Origin: Fennellomyces sp. T-0311
Taxonomy: Eukaryota; Mucoromycota; Mucoromycetes; Mucorales; Lichtheimiaceae
Direction of reading: 5' to 3'
NCBI GenBank assembly: GCA_025266875.1
Contig: JALLLT010000006.1
Span: forward strand, 1 to 64,000
Length of the DNA: 64,000 nt
Under the pieces are notes generated by a model. It was given only the letters and a program-made list of their open reading frames with translations. It was not told the origin of the DNA and made no database searches. Every line of letters begins with the position of its first letter. Positions within the stretch are counted from its first letter, which is position 1. This document shows, piece after piece, positions 10,301 to 18,829 of the stretch. A program made the position numbers and the translations under genes.

Positions 10301-12098
10301 ATCCCGATATGGAACTACAAAGCGTGAATTGTTGTCAATCGTCTACTGTCTACAGAAATGGCGTCAGTGGTTGTGGGGTACACGTAAACCTTTCACGGTT
10401 TACACCGACCATCGCGCGCTTACGTTTCTTCATACCCAACCGGTTGCAAACCAGATGATTATCAATTGGTACGATGTCATTGGCGATTATTCGTTTCGAG
10501 TAGCGCACATTCCTGGCATTATGAATCTGCTGCCTGATTACTTGAGTCGTCTGTTCTCGCGTCCGTTGGAAGAAAAAGACAAAGACCCTGCCACGAGTGG
10601 CGATGCGCCTTCTTCAACAGACGCGCAGTCACCTGCGTTACGTATGAGTCAAGTGACCAATACTGTTGATATGATCACCCCTCCGAATGAGGCACGATCC
10701 GGACTTCTCGAAGAAGCTCACCTTCTTGGACATTTCGGTGCCGATGCTATTGTCAACGCACTTCACGATGACGGTCTTCACTGGACTAACATTCGCAAGG
10801 ATGCACTGAACACAGTGGCCAGATGCCCCGATTGCCAACGCTTCAACATCGGGAAACATGGTTACCATCCTTTGAAACACGTGAAAGCTGACAGACCCGG
10901 AGATCATTGGGCAATCGACCTTGGCGACTTCAATGTTGTCAGTGACCGTGGTAATGCTTATTTACTTGTCATGCTGGATATATTCACACGTTTCGTGGTG
11001 TTACGAGCTATACCTGACAAATCAGCTTCCACCATCGCGTATACTTTAGTTGACGTGTTCTCTTTGCTGGGCTATCCTATGGTCCTTACGCATGACTGGG
11101 GTACAGAGTTTCACAACTCTTTATGCAAACTTCTTGCTAAAGCCTCTGGTTACGAGCTACGCTTATCTTCAAAGTATCATCCGCGCGGGAATGGTGCCGC
11201 CGAGAATGCTGTAGGAATTGCAAAGCGCACTATCATCAAGCGATTACAAGGAAAGAACACTGAATGGGATCTTTTTGTGTCCAGTACACAAATGGCGATG
11301 AATTGTCGTCATACCAGATTGCATGGTTCTCGTCCTTTCAGCGTGATGCTTGGCCGTAAGCCTAATGGTTTCCAAGACTATACCGGTGTTCAGCTCGGAT
11401 CAGCCTCTTCATCCTCTAAGGATGCTAAGGCCCTGATGCAACACATCGAGGATTGGGAAAAGGTTGTCATTCCTGCTATCAGCGCTCGCATGGATGCTGT
11501 ACGAGCTATTGAGAAAAGTAAGTTCGACAGTCAGAACCGCATTATTGATGGTTTCCCTATCGGCAGTAAGGTCATGATCAAGAACATTGCAAGAGCGGCT
11601 AAGACCGATCCTCTTTATGTTGGCCCTTACACTGTCTATGGTATTACCAAAGGGGGTAGTTATGTTCTTTCTGACACTACTGGGGAATTGCTGTCAAGAA
11701 ACGTTCCACCTTCGCACATCAAGCAAATCTCACCGGATTCCACCGTACAATCCGACGACACATACGAGATTCTTGCAGTCGTGGATCACAAACTTGACAG
11801 TAACAACCAATACCTATACCGGGTACGTTGGAAGGGATATGATGATCCTAATGAAGATACTTGGGAACCTACCGATCACTTCAATAGCTTGGATCTCATC
11901 CAACAATATTGGAGTCGACGTGCGACCGCTCCTACTGCCAATAACAAACGTAGACGTGCTGATGGGACCAGTACAAAATCGCGAGCTAACAGCTTCTCCA
12001 TGACTTCTGCTCACAGTCATATAGAAACACGCTCGTCAAAGCGCAGACGTGTTGCCGCAGCCAACACTGCCTCCAGTATAAAATCAAAACGCGCTTAG
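7353..12098 (+). CDS. Gag-Pol polyprotein of the chromovirus (1581 aa)
   Basis: One uninterrupted frame encodes both Gag and Pol with no frameshift between them. Gag capsid-like sequence fills residues 60-260. A CELHGNGSH motif near 312 and CHKCGAPWRHGHKC near 391 look like zinc knuckles and flank a Ser/Gly repeat linker. The protease motif is LLDPGATHS near 487. Reverse transcriptase has CDVTAAF and YLDD (near 800). RNase H has LATDAS and YTDHRAL. Integrase has a His-His-Cys-Cys zinc domain (HLLGHF to CPDC, 1122-1160) and catalytic AIDLGDF, THDWGTEF and GAAENAV. A chromodomain (RVRWKGYDDPNEDTWEP, about 1470-1521) ends the protein and probably directs integration to particular chromatin. The ATG at 7353 is the first one after the 5' LTR. 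Confidence 0.96.
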   Translation: MSEHSTNSISVQEDAGQGIADLRAELARVTREFTNAVASGNGNAQELQAHMVRLQEAISFAAAAQAVFAPAVAAASVPDCLGRAPSNLPCLQWSGYVWKPSASTFPTLDDCLTKFEDVVYSDGWDIDKSWPRFLPMLLSPEHRSWFAVNLEPYTDRPWSFARSRLVEDLDVNEADRVADLTDQLMSVQMRSSETVALFTARFEKLRRDAKADDNFVMVNKYIDALLPDLQDRVYTARAGLPSHQKNTLAGISSLALALEKGVNKARSRKANRTRDSAPSSLGDDSSSAAASSGGSSSRRDGKRRRVERPSQFCELHGNGSHDTKDCKVRAKVLAQSSSVGSSASMHNPFRASSSAGSSSGSSSGSSSGSSGPSSASSSSSSSAGASRRGNTCHKCGAPWRHGHKCQTLAIRSSDVVESEPPAPPKKKDDDDDDLDIVMGDLDLAVGPCTDCKSTQSSHEFSFENTRSYYIPVYLEKHKFLALLDPGATHSTVSSSLCKQMGWQVEPRPGHVHTAHKGTLVPRLGITKNKLLISCNDKAIYHHFEVFDLHGNADIAIGNDIKHHFGIYIGNLPYCWHRPGVPRDPPTMPDEYIPNASPAGSKEQQQSFLDALAPYLDANAAIPKDAYCTMPEAVVRLPTPAGKVAYRSPYRVADALKPVLRKQLDEWLEAGVIAVSPTYTPFNSGLTCVPKRDPVSGEPIAYRWCMDVRHINVMLDDYNFPMRDIPSIFSSLSGNTVYSVCDVTAAFNTMPIAEEDQFKLGMIVDKTCYIWKRACFGLKILPQQWSALLTKLTHDLPFVQTYLDDCIVASPDLETHKLHVIELVKRLTSVNLTLNRKKCHFAQKCVYLLGFQISSLGVALDPRKVSNVLDWPRPQTGRDVQSFLGLCNFFRSFLPRAAELMRPLDQLRNARSLDGLWTIKHTEAFERLKEALSRAPVLSNVDMKHELRLATDASSTSIGGMLFQVINNQYRYIGFVARALTSSESRYGTTKRELLSIVYCLQKWRQWLWGTRKPFTVYTDHRALTFLHTQPVANQMIINWYDVIGDYSFRVAHIPGIMNLLPDYLSRLFSRPLEEKDKDPATSGDAPSSTDAQSPALRMSQVTNTVDMITPPNEARSGLLEEAHLLGHFGADAIVNALHDDGLHWTNIRKDALNTVARCPDCQRFNIGKHGYHPLKHVKADRPGDHWAIDLGDFNVVSDRGNAYLLVMLDIFTRFVVLRAIPDKSASTIAYTLVDVFSLLGYPMVLTHDWGTEFHNSLCKLLAKASGYELRLSSKYHPRGNGAAENAVGIAKRTIIKRLQGKNTEWDLFVSSTQMAMNCRHTRLHGSRPFSVMLGRKPNGFQDYTGVQLGSASSSSKDAKALMQHIEDWEKVVIPAISARMDAVRAIEKSKFDSQNRIIDGFPIGSKVMIKNIARAAKTDPLYVGPYTVYGITKGGSYVLSDTTGELLSRNVPPSHIKQISPDSTVQSDDTYEILAVVDHKLDSNNQYLYRVRWKGYDDPNEDTWEPTDHFNSLDLIQQYWSRRATAPTANNKRRRADGTSTKSRANSFSMTSAHSHIETRSSKRRRVAAANTASSIKSKRA

Positions 12099-12226
12099 AC
12101 ATGACTTTTTTGCCCATCATTTTTCCCACTGGGTTTTTTTTTCCGGGTTTTTCTAGTCATTGGTATGCTGTTTATCCACAAGCGTAGGGACCTACAACAA
12201 TCCTTTTTCATACGGTTGTTTCGTCT

Positions 12227-12238
12227 GGAGGGGGGCAA
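12227..12238 (+). other. Polypurine tract for plus-strand priming
   Basis: GGAGGGGGGCAA directly abuts the 3' LTR start TGTCG at 12239. This is the position and composition expected of the retroelement polypurine tract. Confidence 0.85.
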
Positions 12239-12632
12239 TGTCGTATCCTGACATACCAGTCATCCATTGTCTACAGACCTTTCCATCTCAGCCTTTGTTA
12301 CATCCGTTCCTTTATTTCGACATCAACAACCGCACAGTTATCTATTGGCCTGTTCACTGGCTTGTGTGTCAGTGAGACCTTGATCTGGGTTCAGACTTCA
12401 AGAAGGACCATTCACGTTAACTCAGTCTCTGCATGATTATCCGCTCCTTCGTAATAAGGCAGTATGGTCATTAGGGATTACGGCGATAACACGGATTCGG
12501 CTCTGATAGAAAAGCATTCACCTTCTCCGTCCCGACTCATCATCATTATAAATAGAGAGTAGTTCTCTTCAATAAAACATTATCTTATTTTTGGTCTCGT
12601 CATTTGAAGCTTTCCAATTGAGCGATACCACA
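12239..12632 (+). repeat. 3' LTR of the chromovirus
   Basis: Identical to the 5' LTR in length and sequence. It is followed by the target duplication ACAAC at 12633-12637. Confidence 0.95.
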
Positions 12633-12637
12633 ACAAC

Positions 12638-12850
12638 AGATGCAAGACGAAGTCCCCAACCAAGGCCAGCAAGTGCAAGCATGATGGGAGGGGCTCCAAG
12701 AGCCAAAAGCATCCAGAAAGGCATGTATGGTTTGAGGAGCCTGAATCGGAAGGCGATAACGAGGATGACTATCTGAATGTCGCGGAGAGTACAGATGACG
12801 AGGAGAGAGTCAGTGACAATGAGTGTGTCGATGACGAGAGTGACGAGTAA
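12638..12850 (+). pseudogene. CMC companion ORF, 3' part (interrupted)
   Basis: Directly after the duplicated ACAAC the frame of the 6177 ORF continues for 70 codons to TAA at 12848-12850. It encodes a basic stretch and then a Glu/Asp-rich tail with repeated DDE and DNE words. Polyadenylation-like AATAAA follows near 12981. Removal of the retrotransposon and one ACAAC gives 915 nt without a stop, which supports a single ancestral ORF. Confidence 0.75.
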
Positions 12851-13241
12851 TATCCACGTTTGAAGATAACACAGTCGAAAGCACAAGAGCTCGGATGCGA
12901 TAATAATGTCCCTGATCTGTAGTATTTTTTTAAATGAATGTAACTGTAGATAGTATATGTACTATGTGGTAGTGTTATTTGAATAAAAATATCATATATT
13001 ATAGCGGAAAGCTACTTTATACTCTTTATACTAGTTCTATGTATTATAGTAAACATCAGTTCTATAGCTGTGGCACCCGTACATATTTCGGTACGGTTCT
13101 TCCCCGTTTTCACAGGTTCCGTTTTGTTTAGTTTTCCCTGGTTCAGTTTTGTTCAGGTAAAGTGACCAAATCTACGTGGTTTTTACCGAACCGGTGAAAA
13201 CCGATTTCAACCACGATTTACCAGCCGTATTTTCCACTGTG

Positions 13242-13828
13242 AAGGCGAAGTTTACTTCAATCGCAAATCGCAGTATGCTATGAACGTTCAAGTCATTTGT
13301 GACGACAAGTGCCTGATAAGAAATATCTGTTGCGGATGCCCAGGATCTATGAGCGACGCCAGTGTATTCAGTCAGCACTCTCTTCCAGGATTATATCCTA
13401 ACAATTATTTTTCTGAAAACGAGTACTTGATTGGTGACTCAGGATATGGGCTTACCACGTGTCTTATGACACCATATGGTAGCCCAGCAGTCAAGTCAAA
13501 CAAGGACAATGAAGTATTTAACTTCCAACATGCATCAGCTCGAGTGGCAGTCGAAAATACCATTGGCATACTGAAAGGAAGATGGCGCTTTCTAAAGCAC
13601 GTCCCTTTGCAGTTGAGAGACAAAGCAGAGATAGGTAAGTTGAACAGAATCATTGTTGTGACATGCATTCTTCATAACTATCTCTTGCGGCGAAATGATG
13701 AATGGGATCTGGATACTGAAAAAGAGAATGAAAGGAATGAACATAGTACATCATTACCTTCGTCAGATGCAGAAGGAAAACGTGAACGCTTAAAAAACAT
13801 TGTAGTAAAGTTTGTATCTAGCCAATAA
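13242..13828 (+). pseudogene. PIF/Harbinger transposase, 3' fragment
   Basis: The frame begins after the right end of the CMC element with GEVYFNRKSQYAMN and ends at TAA 13826-13828. It contains GSMSDASVF (second catalytic Asp region), GDSGYGL and VAVENTIGILKGRWRFL (catalytic Glu), all characteristic of DDE_Tnp_4/HARBI1 proteins. It continues the 5' fragment at 1252-1455. The 3' end lies 23 bp from the stop of the convergent SANT gene, the same convergent layout as in the intact Harbinger at 18626-22028. Confidence 0.87.
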
Positions 13829-13851
13829 AGCTTTTTATTTAGTTGAAAGTA

Positions 13852-15451
13852 TCAACGACTGTCATACATGTCTTCAATTATTTCTTTCGCTTCATTCTTA
13901 GCCATTCCAAGCTTCAGCAACTGAATGAAATGCTCGACTTTTGATGCGCATCTTTTCTCTAATATAAGTTTCTTCTTTACATCAAGTTTTTGGCGCTCAA
14001 GCTTAATGCGATCCTTTTCTATGGCGTAGTCTAATTTGCGCCTCTCCACCTGATGAGCTGCATAAACTGCAGTGAAGTTTTTACCAGTAGGTACATTATC
14101 TTCATCATCACCTTCATCCTCTTCCCCATTTGAGCTTTCTTCTGTGTCTCCTGCACTACTTTCTTCAGGTATTGGTGCTGGAGTTGGTGCTGGGTATCGC
14201 TCTAAGTACCAGTCAATTACGTCCTCAATGTTTTCTTGAGTTACTTCTTCATATTGTTCGTAACTATCTTCATGTTGCTCGTAGCTATCTTCCAGTTGCT
14301 CGTAGCTATCAGACAGTAACTCGTAGCTTTCAAACTGTGGCTCGTCGATATCGGGTTGTTCCAAAGCAATGAAGGAAGCTGGCTGATCGTTCATAGGAGC
14401 AGCTTCAGTGTCGGCTACTGTCACTGTCGTTGTTGATGCATTTGCTGAAGCTGGAGCAAATGTAGCTACATGCGTAGTGAAAGATCTGGGCACACCAGCA
14501 TGGAGGACAGTGCTTGGGTTGATGTTCTCCCTATCACCAAAGATAGGATCCATCTCGTAATAGTAGTAGCATAAAGCATTCATCTTGTCGACAATAGTAT
14601 GAATGCCTTTCTTACGTTCTTCATCGGTAACCTCTCTTCCATATCCAGAACTATTCAGCAAGTTACGCGCAGCAGTGTATTGCTTTTTGTAGCTTTCAAA
14701 GCGGCTTTTCGTCCTTTGAGCGTCCCAGTCAACACCAGTTGCCTCTTTGATTGCCTTGCTCATTTCACTGAATGCAGCTATCTTTCTCATTCTCTTGATC
14801 AACCCTGGTGGTCCCGCATTGCATGCACCCGAGTGCATTTCGAAGTTTTTAATGACTGATAGCCAATCCACCATCACTTTACACACTGTGATATTCTCAA
14901 ATAAGATCAGACGTGAAAGTGCAAGACCGAATTAAAGATCTTTTTATTGATGACAAACTACTCAGATATTTATATTGTTGAAGCGGTCGGGATGAACGCT
15001 TCTTGGTGATGTTCCAAATCCATGTTTAGGCGGCGATATAGGACGAGCGTCCTGTTAAGTAACTTATCCATGTTTCGAGTAAACTCGATGAGTCCTTTGA
15101 TGTCCTAATCTAGATCAAAGTAGTTTTGGACAGATGTTGGCAGAAACTGGACCAATGGATGACGTACGGTTGGTGCCGTCGAAAGAACGAATAGAATGGA
15201 TGTGTCTGAGACTGAAACAAGAAGGCATTCTCTGTGGGAAGGTATAGGATACGACACACACTTTCTTGGGCGTAGAAACTTTCGAACCCTTATAAAGATT
15301 AAAAGACAAAATTAGAGTACACCATACTTTTGCTTAGTGATATATTTGCTAAGAGACATATTCATACCACTCTATTAAGCGCTTCTATAACAGTATCGGT
15401 AAGTTCTTCAGTTTCATCATTGGTTGCATTAATTTTTTTTGGTCTAGCCAT
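13852..15451 (-). pseudogene. Harbinger SANT/Myb-like accessory gene, interrupted by a solo LTR
   Basis: Exon 1 is 15451-15368 (start MARPKKINATND). An intron follows at 15367-15289, and exon 2 begins GSKVSTPKKV at 15288. The LTR at 14887-15256 cuts exon 2 and duplicates CACAC. Skipping it with one CACAC leaves a continuous 381-codon frame to 13852. The N-terminal half has a DWL...W-type SANT/MADF-like helix pattern (TGVDWDAQRTKSRFESYKKQY). A heptad-like DSYEQ repeat lies in the middle, and a basic, helical C-terminus follows (KLERQKLDVKKKL). In PIF/Harbinger elements this second protein helps nuclear import and DNA binding of the transposase. The start resembles MPRPKK of the intact copy at 21309. 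Confidence 0.78.
14887..15256 (-). repeat. Solo LTR in the SANT gene
   Basis: On the minus strand the 370-bp unit starts TGTCGTATCC and ends AATATCACA. It has TATAAATA and AATAAAA in the order expected of an LTR. The 5-bp duplication CACAC is present at 14882-14886 and 15257-15261. No internal retroelement sequence remains, so it arose by LTR-LTR recombination. Confidence 0.9.
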
Positions 15452-15671
15452 GTCGAAAACAAATAATAACAAAAGCCTAAATTTTTTGACGTGTCTGTGC
15501 AAAATAGGATCGCGTAGTTCAATCTCAGAAACACAAGTCACAATTTCAACAAAAGCGCTTTTATTCATTAAAAAGCCGGTGCAGGAGACGCTTTTAATTT
15601 TCGCTTTTATTCGGAGTAAAAGCACTTTTCTGGCCTCAAAAAAGTGAAAATTTGCAACTGTGAAACCTCCT

Positions 15672-15859
15672 AATGACTAAGTTAACCTGAATGGTCCCTC
15701 TTGAAGTCTGAACCTAGATCAGATCTCACTGACGCACAAGCCAGTGAACGGACCAATAGATAACTGTGCGGTTGTTAATGTGGAAATAAAGGAACGGATG
15801 TAACAAAAGCTGAGATGGAAAGGCATGTAGACAATGGATGGCTGGTATGTCAGGATATG
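15672..15859 (-). repeat. Truncated LTR fragment related to the chromovirus LTR
   Basis: Reverse-complemented, this stretch matches about the first 185 bases of the 394-bp LTR with scattered substitutions and small gaps. The remainder of the LTR is absent. It is an older relative of the intact element. Confidence 0.88.
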
Positions 15860-16460
15860 AAAGGCTGTTCTTCTCAGCAGCTTTTCTTCAAGCGATATGC
15901 GTAACGATGTACATTTTGCTTGATGTGTCACTATAGCTCTACACTTTTTCAAAATGGCTTGCTTTTGTATCATATGAAGTGCATTTCAACTTTAAGTATG
16001 ACTTTTAAAATTGTGAAACAAAGTACATCATTAGCTTAAGGATAGCCTGAATTTAACGCTTCGATGCACCAACAGTAAATTCCAGATAAACTATAGATAA
16101 AGCATCACTTTATGACTCCCACTAACCAGTTTGTTTTCTGGGACATAAAATGATACTGGTGAAATCGATGTTGCCATATATCCCCTATGTAACTAATTTG
16201 TATACAGAACTATATATTTCTTAATAAAATGTATATCACTCAAGCTACAAGATATTGTAGAAGTTTCAATGAATGGGAAATAACAACAGGGGGTGCAGGG
16301 GCCTCCCCGCCGGGGGTTTAGGGGCAGGCCCCCAACGAGCCGCTGGAAATGGAGCATGAAGGTATTGACACGAAGCATAGCAGAGGGGCTCAACTCCAGA
16401 TGTGCGTAATGGACTAAGGCTCGTATTTTATAATAAATAAAGGTAAGTGATGAAACTCAA
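15860..16460. other. No gene recognised
   Basis: AT-rich sequence with one GC-rich patch near 16290-16345. The small ORFs lack domain signals. It lies between LTR fragments and is probably repeat-derived. Confidence 0.5.
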
Positions 16461-16913
16461 GTAATAACTGATTTATTTCATATGTTAAATCATCACTTTA
16501 AATAATAAAAGCTTATTCTTGAGAGGTTGGATCATTGACATGATTGTAAGGCACATGGACCTCTGTGGTAACTAGAGTTATGTGGGTTTCACTAAGTGAA
16601 GTGTTTGGTGTGGTTATGTGTGTGTGCGGACGAAGTAATTCGTGAGACTCTTTATAGGAGAGATTTATTCTGGAAAAGAGAGAGAAAAACACAAATTGAA
16701 AATAGTCTATTCTTAAGCTACCACATGTTACACCAGATACAACTCATTTGTCTCCCGATACCACTGGATACGACACTAAGATAGGCAAGGTTATTATGAT
16801 GAACACATGTCAAGACAAGGATGTGGCTATAGATCGGAAAATTAAAGTAACCCGTTGTCAATAAGCAATAAGGGTGAATAATGCATAAGCTATAAACATG
16901 TTGTAGATGTAGT
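16461..16913 (-). repeat. Dispersed repeat R1, copy 2
   Basis: Matches 1-262 on both sides of a 179-bp insertion. Left part 16461-16596 corresponds to 1-156, and right part 16776-16913 resumes the match. R1 copy 1 therefore shows the unoccupied state of the insertion site. Confidence 0.85.
16597..16775 (-). repeat. Solo short LTR inside R1 copy 2
   Basis: On the minus strand it begins TGTCGTATCCAGTGGTATCG and ends CACTTCA, 179 bp long. CTAAG is duplicated at 16592-16596 and 16776-16780. The empty site, with a single CTAAG, is seen in R1 copy 1. A second copy lies at 24213-24392. Confidence 0.93.
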
Positions 16914-18149
16914 GAGAGAGTTATTAGAGATAGAATAGGTGGCAAGAATAGAATTCGTTGAGAATCTGAATAATTGTCTGTCCTTTATTATGGATGAACT
17001 CTCTCTCTTATATACCTTTTACTGGAGATTCTAATATCCGTTCCTGGATAAATGATACTTGGTCGAAGACATATCGGGTTGCGTGTTCATCTTATGTTTT
17101 ACCGACGACGGCAGATATCGACTCCATGTACTCTGTGATATGTGCATGTCCTGTAGAACATCATTCAGCTTTCTTGAAACCGGTGTAAGGTAATACCGTT
17201 CATATCTTAGTCATCAATACTCTTCCAGAGTGTTCGTCTGATGGAATGTGCTAGAATGGATGTTTGACCGATCTCCATTGTGTGCATACATGTAGTGGTT
17301 CACCACAGTAGATACAACATCTCACACCACAGTGAGTTGGTGCAATGATAACTTTATAAAACAAAAAAAAAGAGGATAACAACAGTTGTGGTGAAACAAC
17401 CACAAATGATAATAATAGAAGATATTTCTTATTGGATAACACATATCGGTTCAACATCATCACGAAGTGTACTTACATAGTAACTTGTCTACATGGATTA
17501 AAAATTACACCTTATGAACAAATGGGATAAACTTAACAGGACATAGAATTGACCCCAATATAGCAATGGTGTGTTGTGGGGTTGATAAATAGTAAGGTGA
17601 GGCAATAAAGACGAATCCTTTGAGACACAGATTTATTTCTGAAAATCAGAACAACTTGCTTTCTATTATTACGATGGTTCTTTTATACTCGATCGCTTCC
17701 TTCGATTCATATGACAGATTTGCATCATAAATTCTCTTAGTACCTCTTAGTACTTCTTAGTGTCTCTTAGTGTCTTTTAGTACGATCGAAGTAACGGAGT
17801 ATTGACAGATCGACGCTAACAAATTTGGTAACACATAGGTGACATATTCTCAATTTGGACTTCTTTATCGGACTTAGTCCTTGGACACCACAAATGGGGT
17901 CATTACACTGCGTGGCCGACGTCAAAGGTATTCTCAGATCCGCATGATCAGAACAAAGGAAAGGACCCTATACGTCCTTCATCCATTCAGATAATTCTGA
18001 AAATGAAACACTATCTAAACTGCCATCGCTGATTCAATATACAAAAAGATATAAAAGCATAGAGCGTTGCATTCAATAAAGCATATCTGGAAGTTCAAAG
18101 ATACTTTTATAAGTCTCTTTTCATTCTTTGTACCGTTGATTCACTTTAA
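16914..18149. other. Repeat-rich stretch without genes
   Basis: Contains R2 copy 1 (17120-17307). It also has a region at about 17572-17835 that starts TG and ends CA and might be another LTR, although no matching target duplication was found. An LTR-promoter-like block lies near 18050-18080 (GATATAAAAGC then CAATAAAGC). No credible ORF is present. Confidence 0.5.
17120..17307. repeat. Dispersed repeat R2, copy 1
   Basis: Matches 23690-23875 over about 187 bp, including the shared words CATCAATACTCTTCCAGAG and GTGCTAGAATGGATGTTTG. Confidence 0.88.
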
Positions 18150-18625
18150 TAGTGATTGAAAAGTGCCTCGACTTTACAGACACTTTATAACTGAAAAAAA
18201 ACCAACCTTTGGCTTACTTAATGTGGTGCTTCATGAAAAACCATCATATAAAGAAAAAAGAGCTATAACAAGAATCCTTCATCTCGAGAAGTGTGCTTGA
18301 CAGAGTGTGCCTATGTATGCAGCCGCCCCTTTTTTGATTAGGATGCACAATGTCGAAATGGAATGGAGTGGCAGTATAGCAACAGTAAGTCGTGTGGTAA
18401 AATTGAGTTGTACAGGAAATATATGTGGTCGAGCAGTACTATATGTGGTGATTAAAAATTCGCACCTTGTGAAGACCTAATATGGTTGACCTGTTTTTGA
18501 TATTCTCGAACATTGAGCCTGAATTCCATTTAATGGGCACCGAGAGAAAAAACGTTGCTAAAGAAGTGCAAAGCTGGAGGCATTTATACACCATTTGCGA
18601 TGTCGAATTGCTGGTTTGCCTCACT
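18150..18625. repeat. Dispersed repeat R3, copy A left part
   Basis: Matches 22881-23365, for example GAAAAGTGCCTCGAC, CCAACCTTTGGCTTACT and GATGCACAATGTCGAAATGG. It stops at the ACT duplicated by the Harbinger insertion and continues at 22029. Confidence 0.9.
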
Positions 18626-18829
18626 AGGGGGTCTCAAACCTCAATTTTTTAAAAAAAAACTTTTTGTTCCCAACTTTGAGCGGATGTTGAATGTAGCCAA
18701 TCATATTATAGATAATTGTTCACAACTTTGAGATCCTTTTTTTTTTTGGCAGCGGATGTTTTCAAATGTTTTGATCTCAAATTAGGACAGGCCCATACAT
18801 TTTCCCTCTCTACTTTAAACTTGTTGAAT

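Larger units (their letters stand above)
6879..12632 (+). mobile_element. Complete Ty3/Gypsy chromodomain retrotransposon
   Basis: Two 394-bp LTRs (6879-7272 and 12239-12632) are identical base for base by my comparison. They flank a single long gag-pol ORF. The 5-bp duplication ACAAC stands at 6874-6878 and 12633-12637. A polypurine tract lies immediately before the 3' LTR. Pol order is protease, reverse transcriptase, RNase H, integrase, chromodomain, which defines a fungal chromovirus. Identical LTRs, an intact ORF and a clean duplication indicate a very recent insertion and a possibly autonomous element. It interrupts the companion ORF of the CMC transposon. Confidence 0.96.
1456..13241. 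mobile_element. CACTA/Plavaka-like (CMC superfamily) DNA transposon with nested retrotransposon
   Basis: The left end reads CACAGTGGGAAAAC and the right end, reverse-complemented, reads CACAGTGGAAAATAC. Imperfect similarity continues inwards, with CCGGTTCGG at 1472-1480 and its complement near 13186-13194. The three bases AAG stand directly outside both ends (1453-1455 and 13242-13244), the 3-bp duplication usual for CACTA elements. The element carries a minus-strand Tnp2/Plavaka-type transposase and a divergent plus-strand ORF. Without the 5.76-kb retrotransposon it would be about 6.0 kb. It sits inside a Harbinger transposase gene. The superfamily assignment rests on the end sequence and the transposase together. 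Confidence 0.82.

Noticed and set aside
17572..17835. TG...CA-bounded block that could be a solo LTR
   Set aside because: The 5-bp flanks do not match in any register I tried, so the boundary is unsupported.
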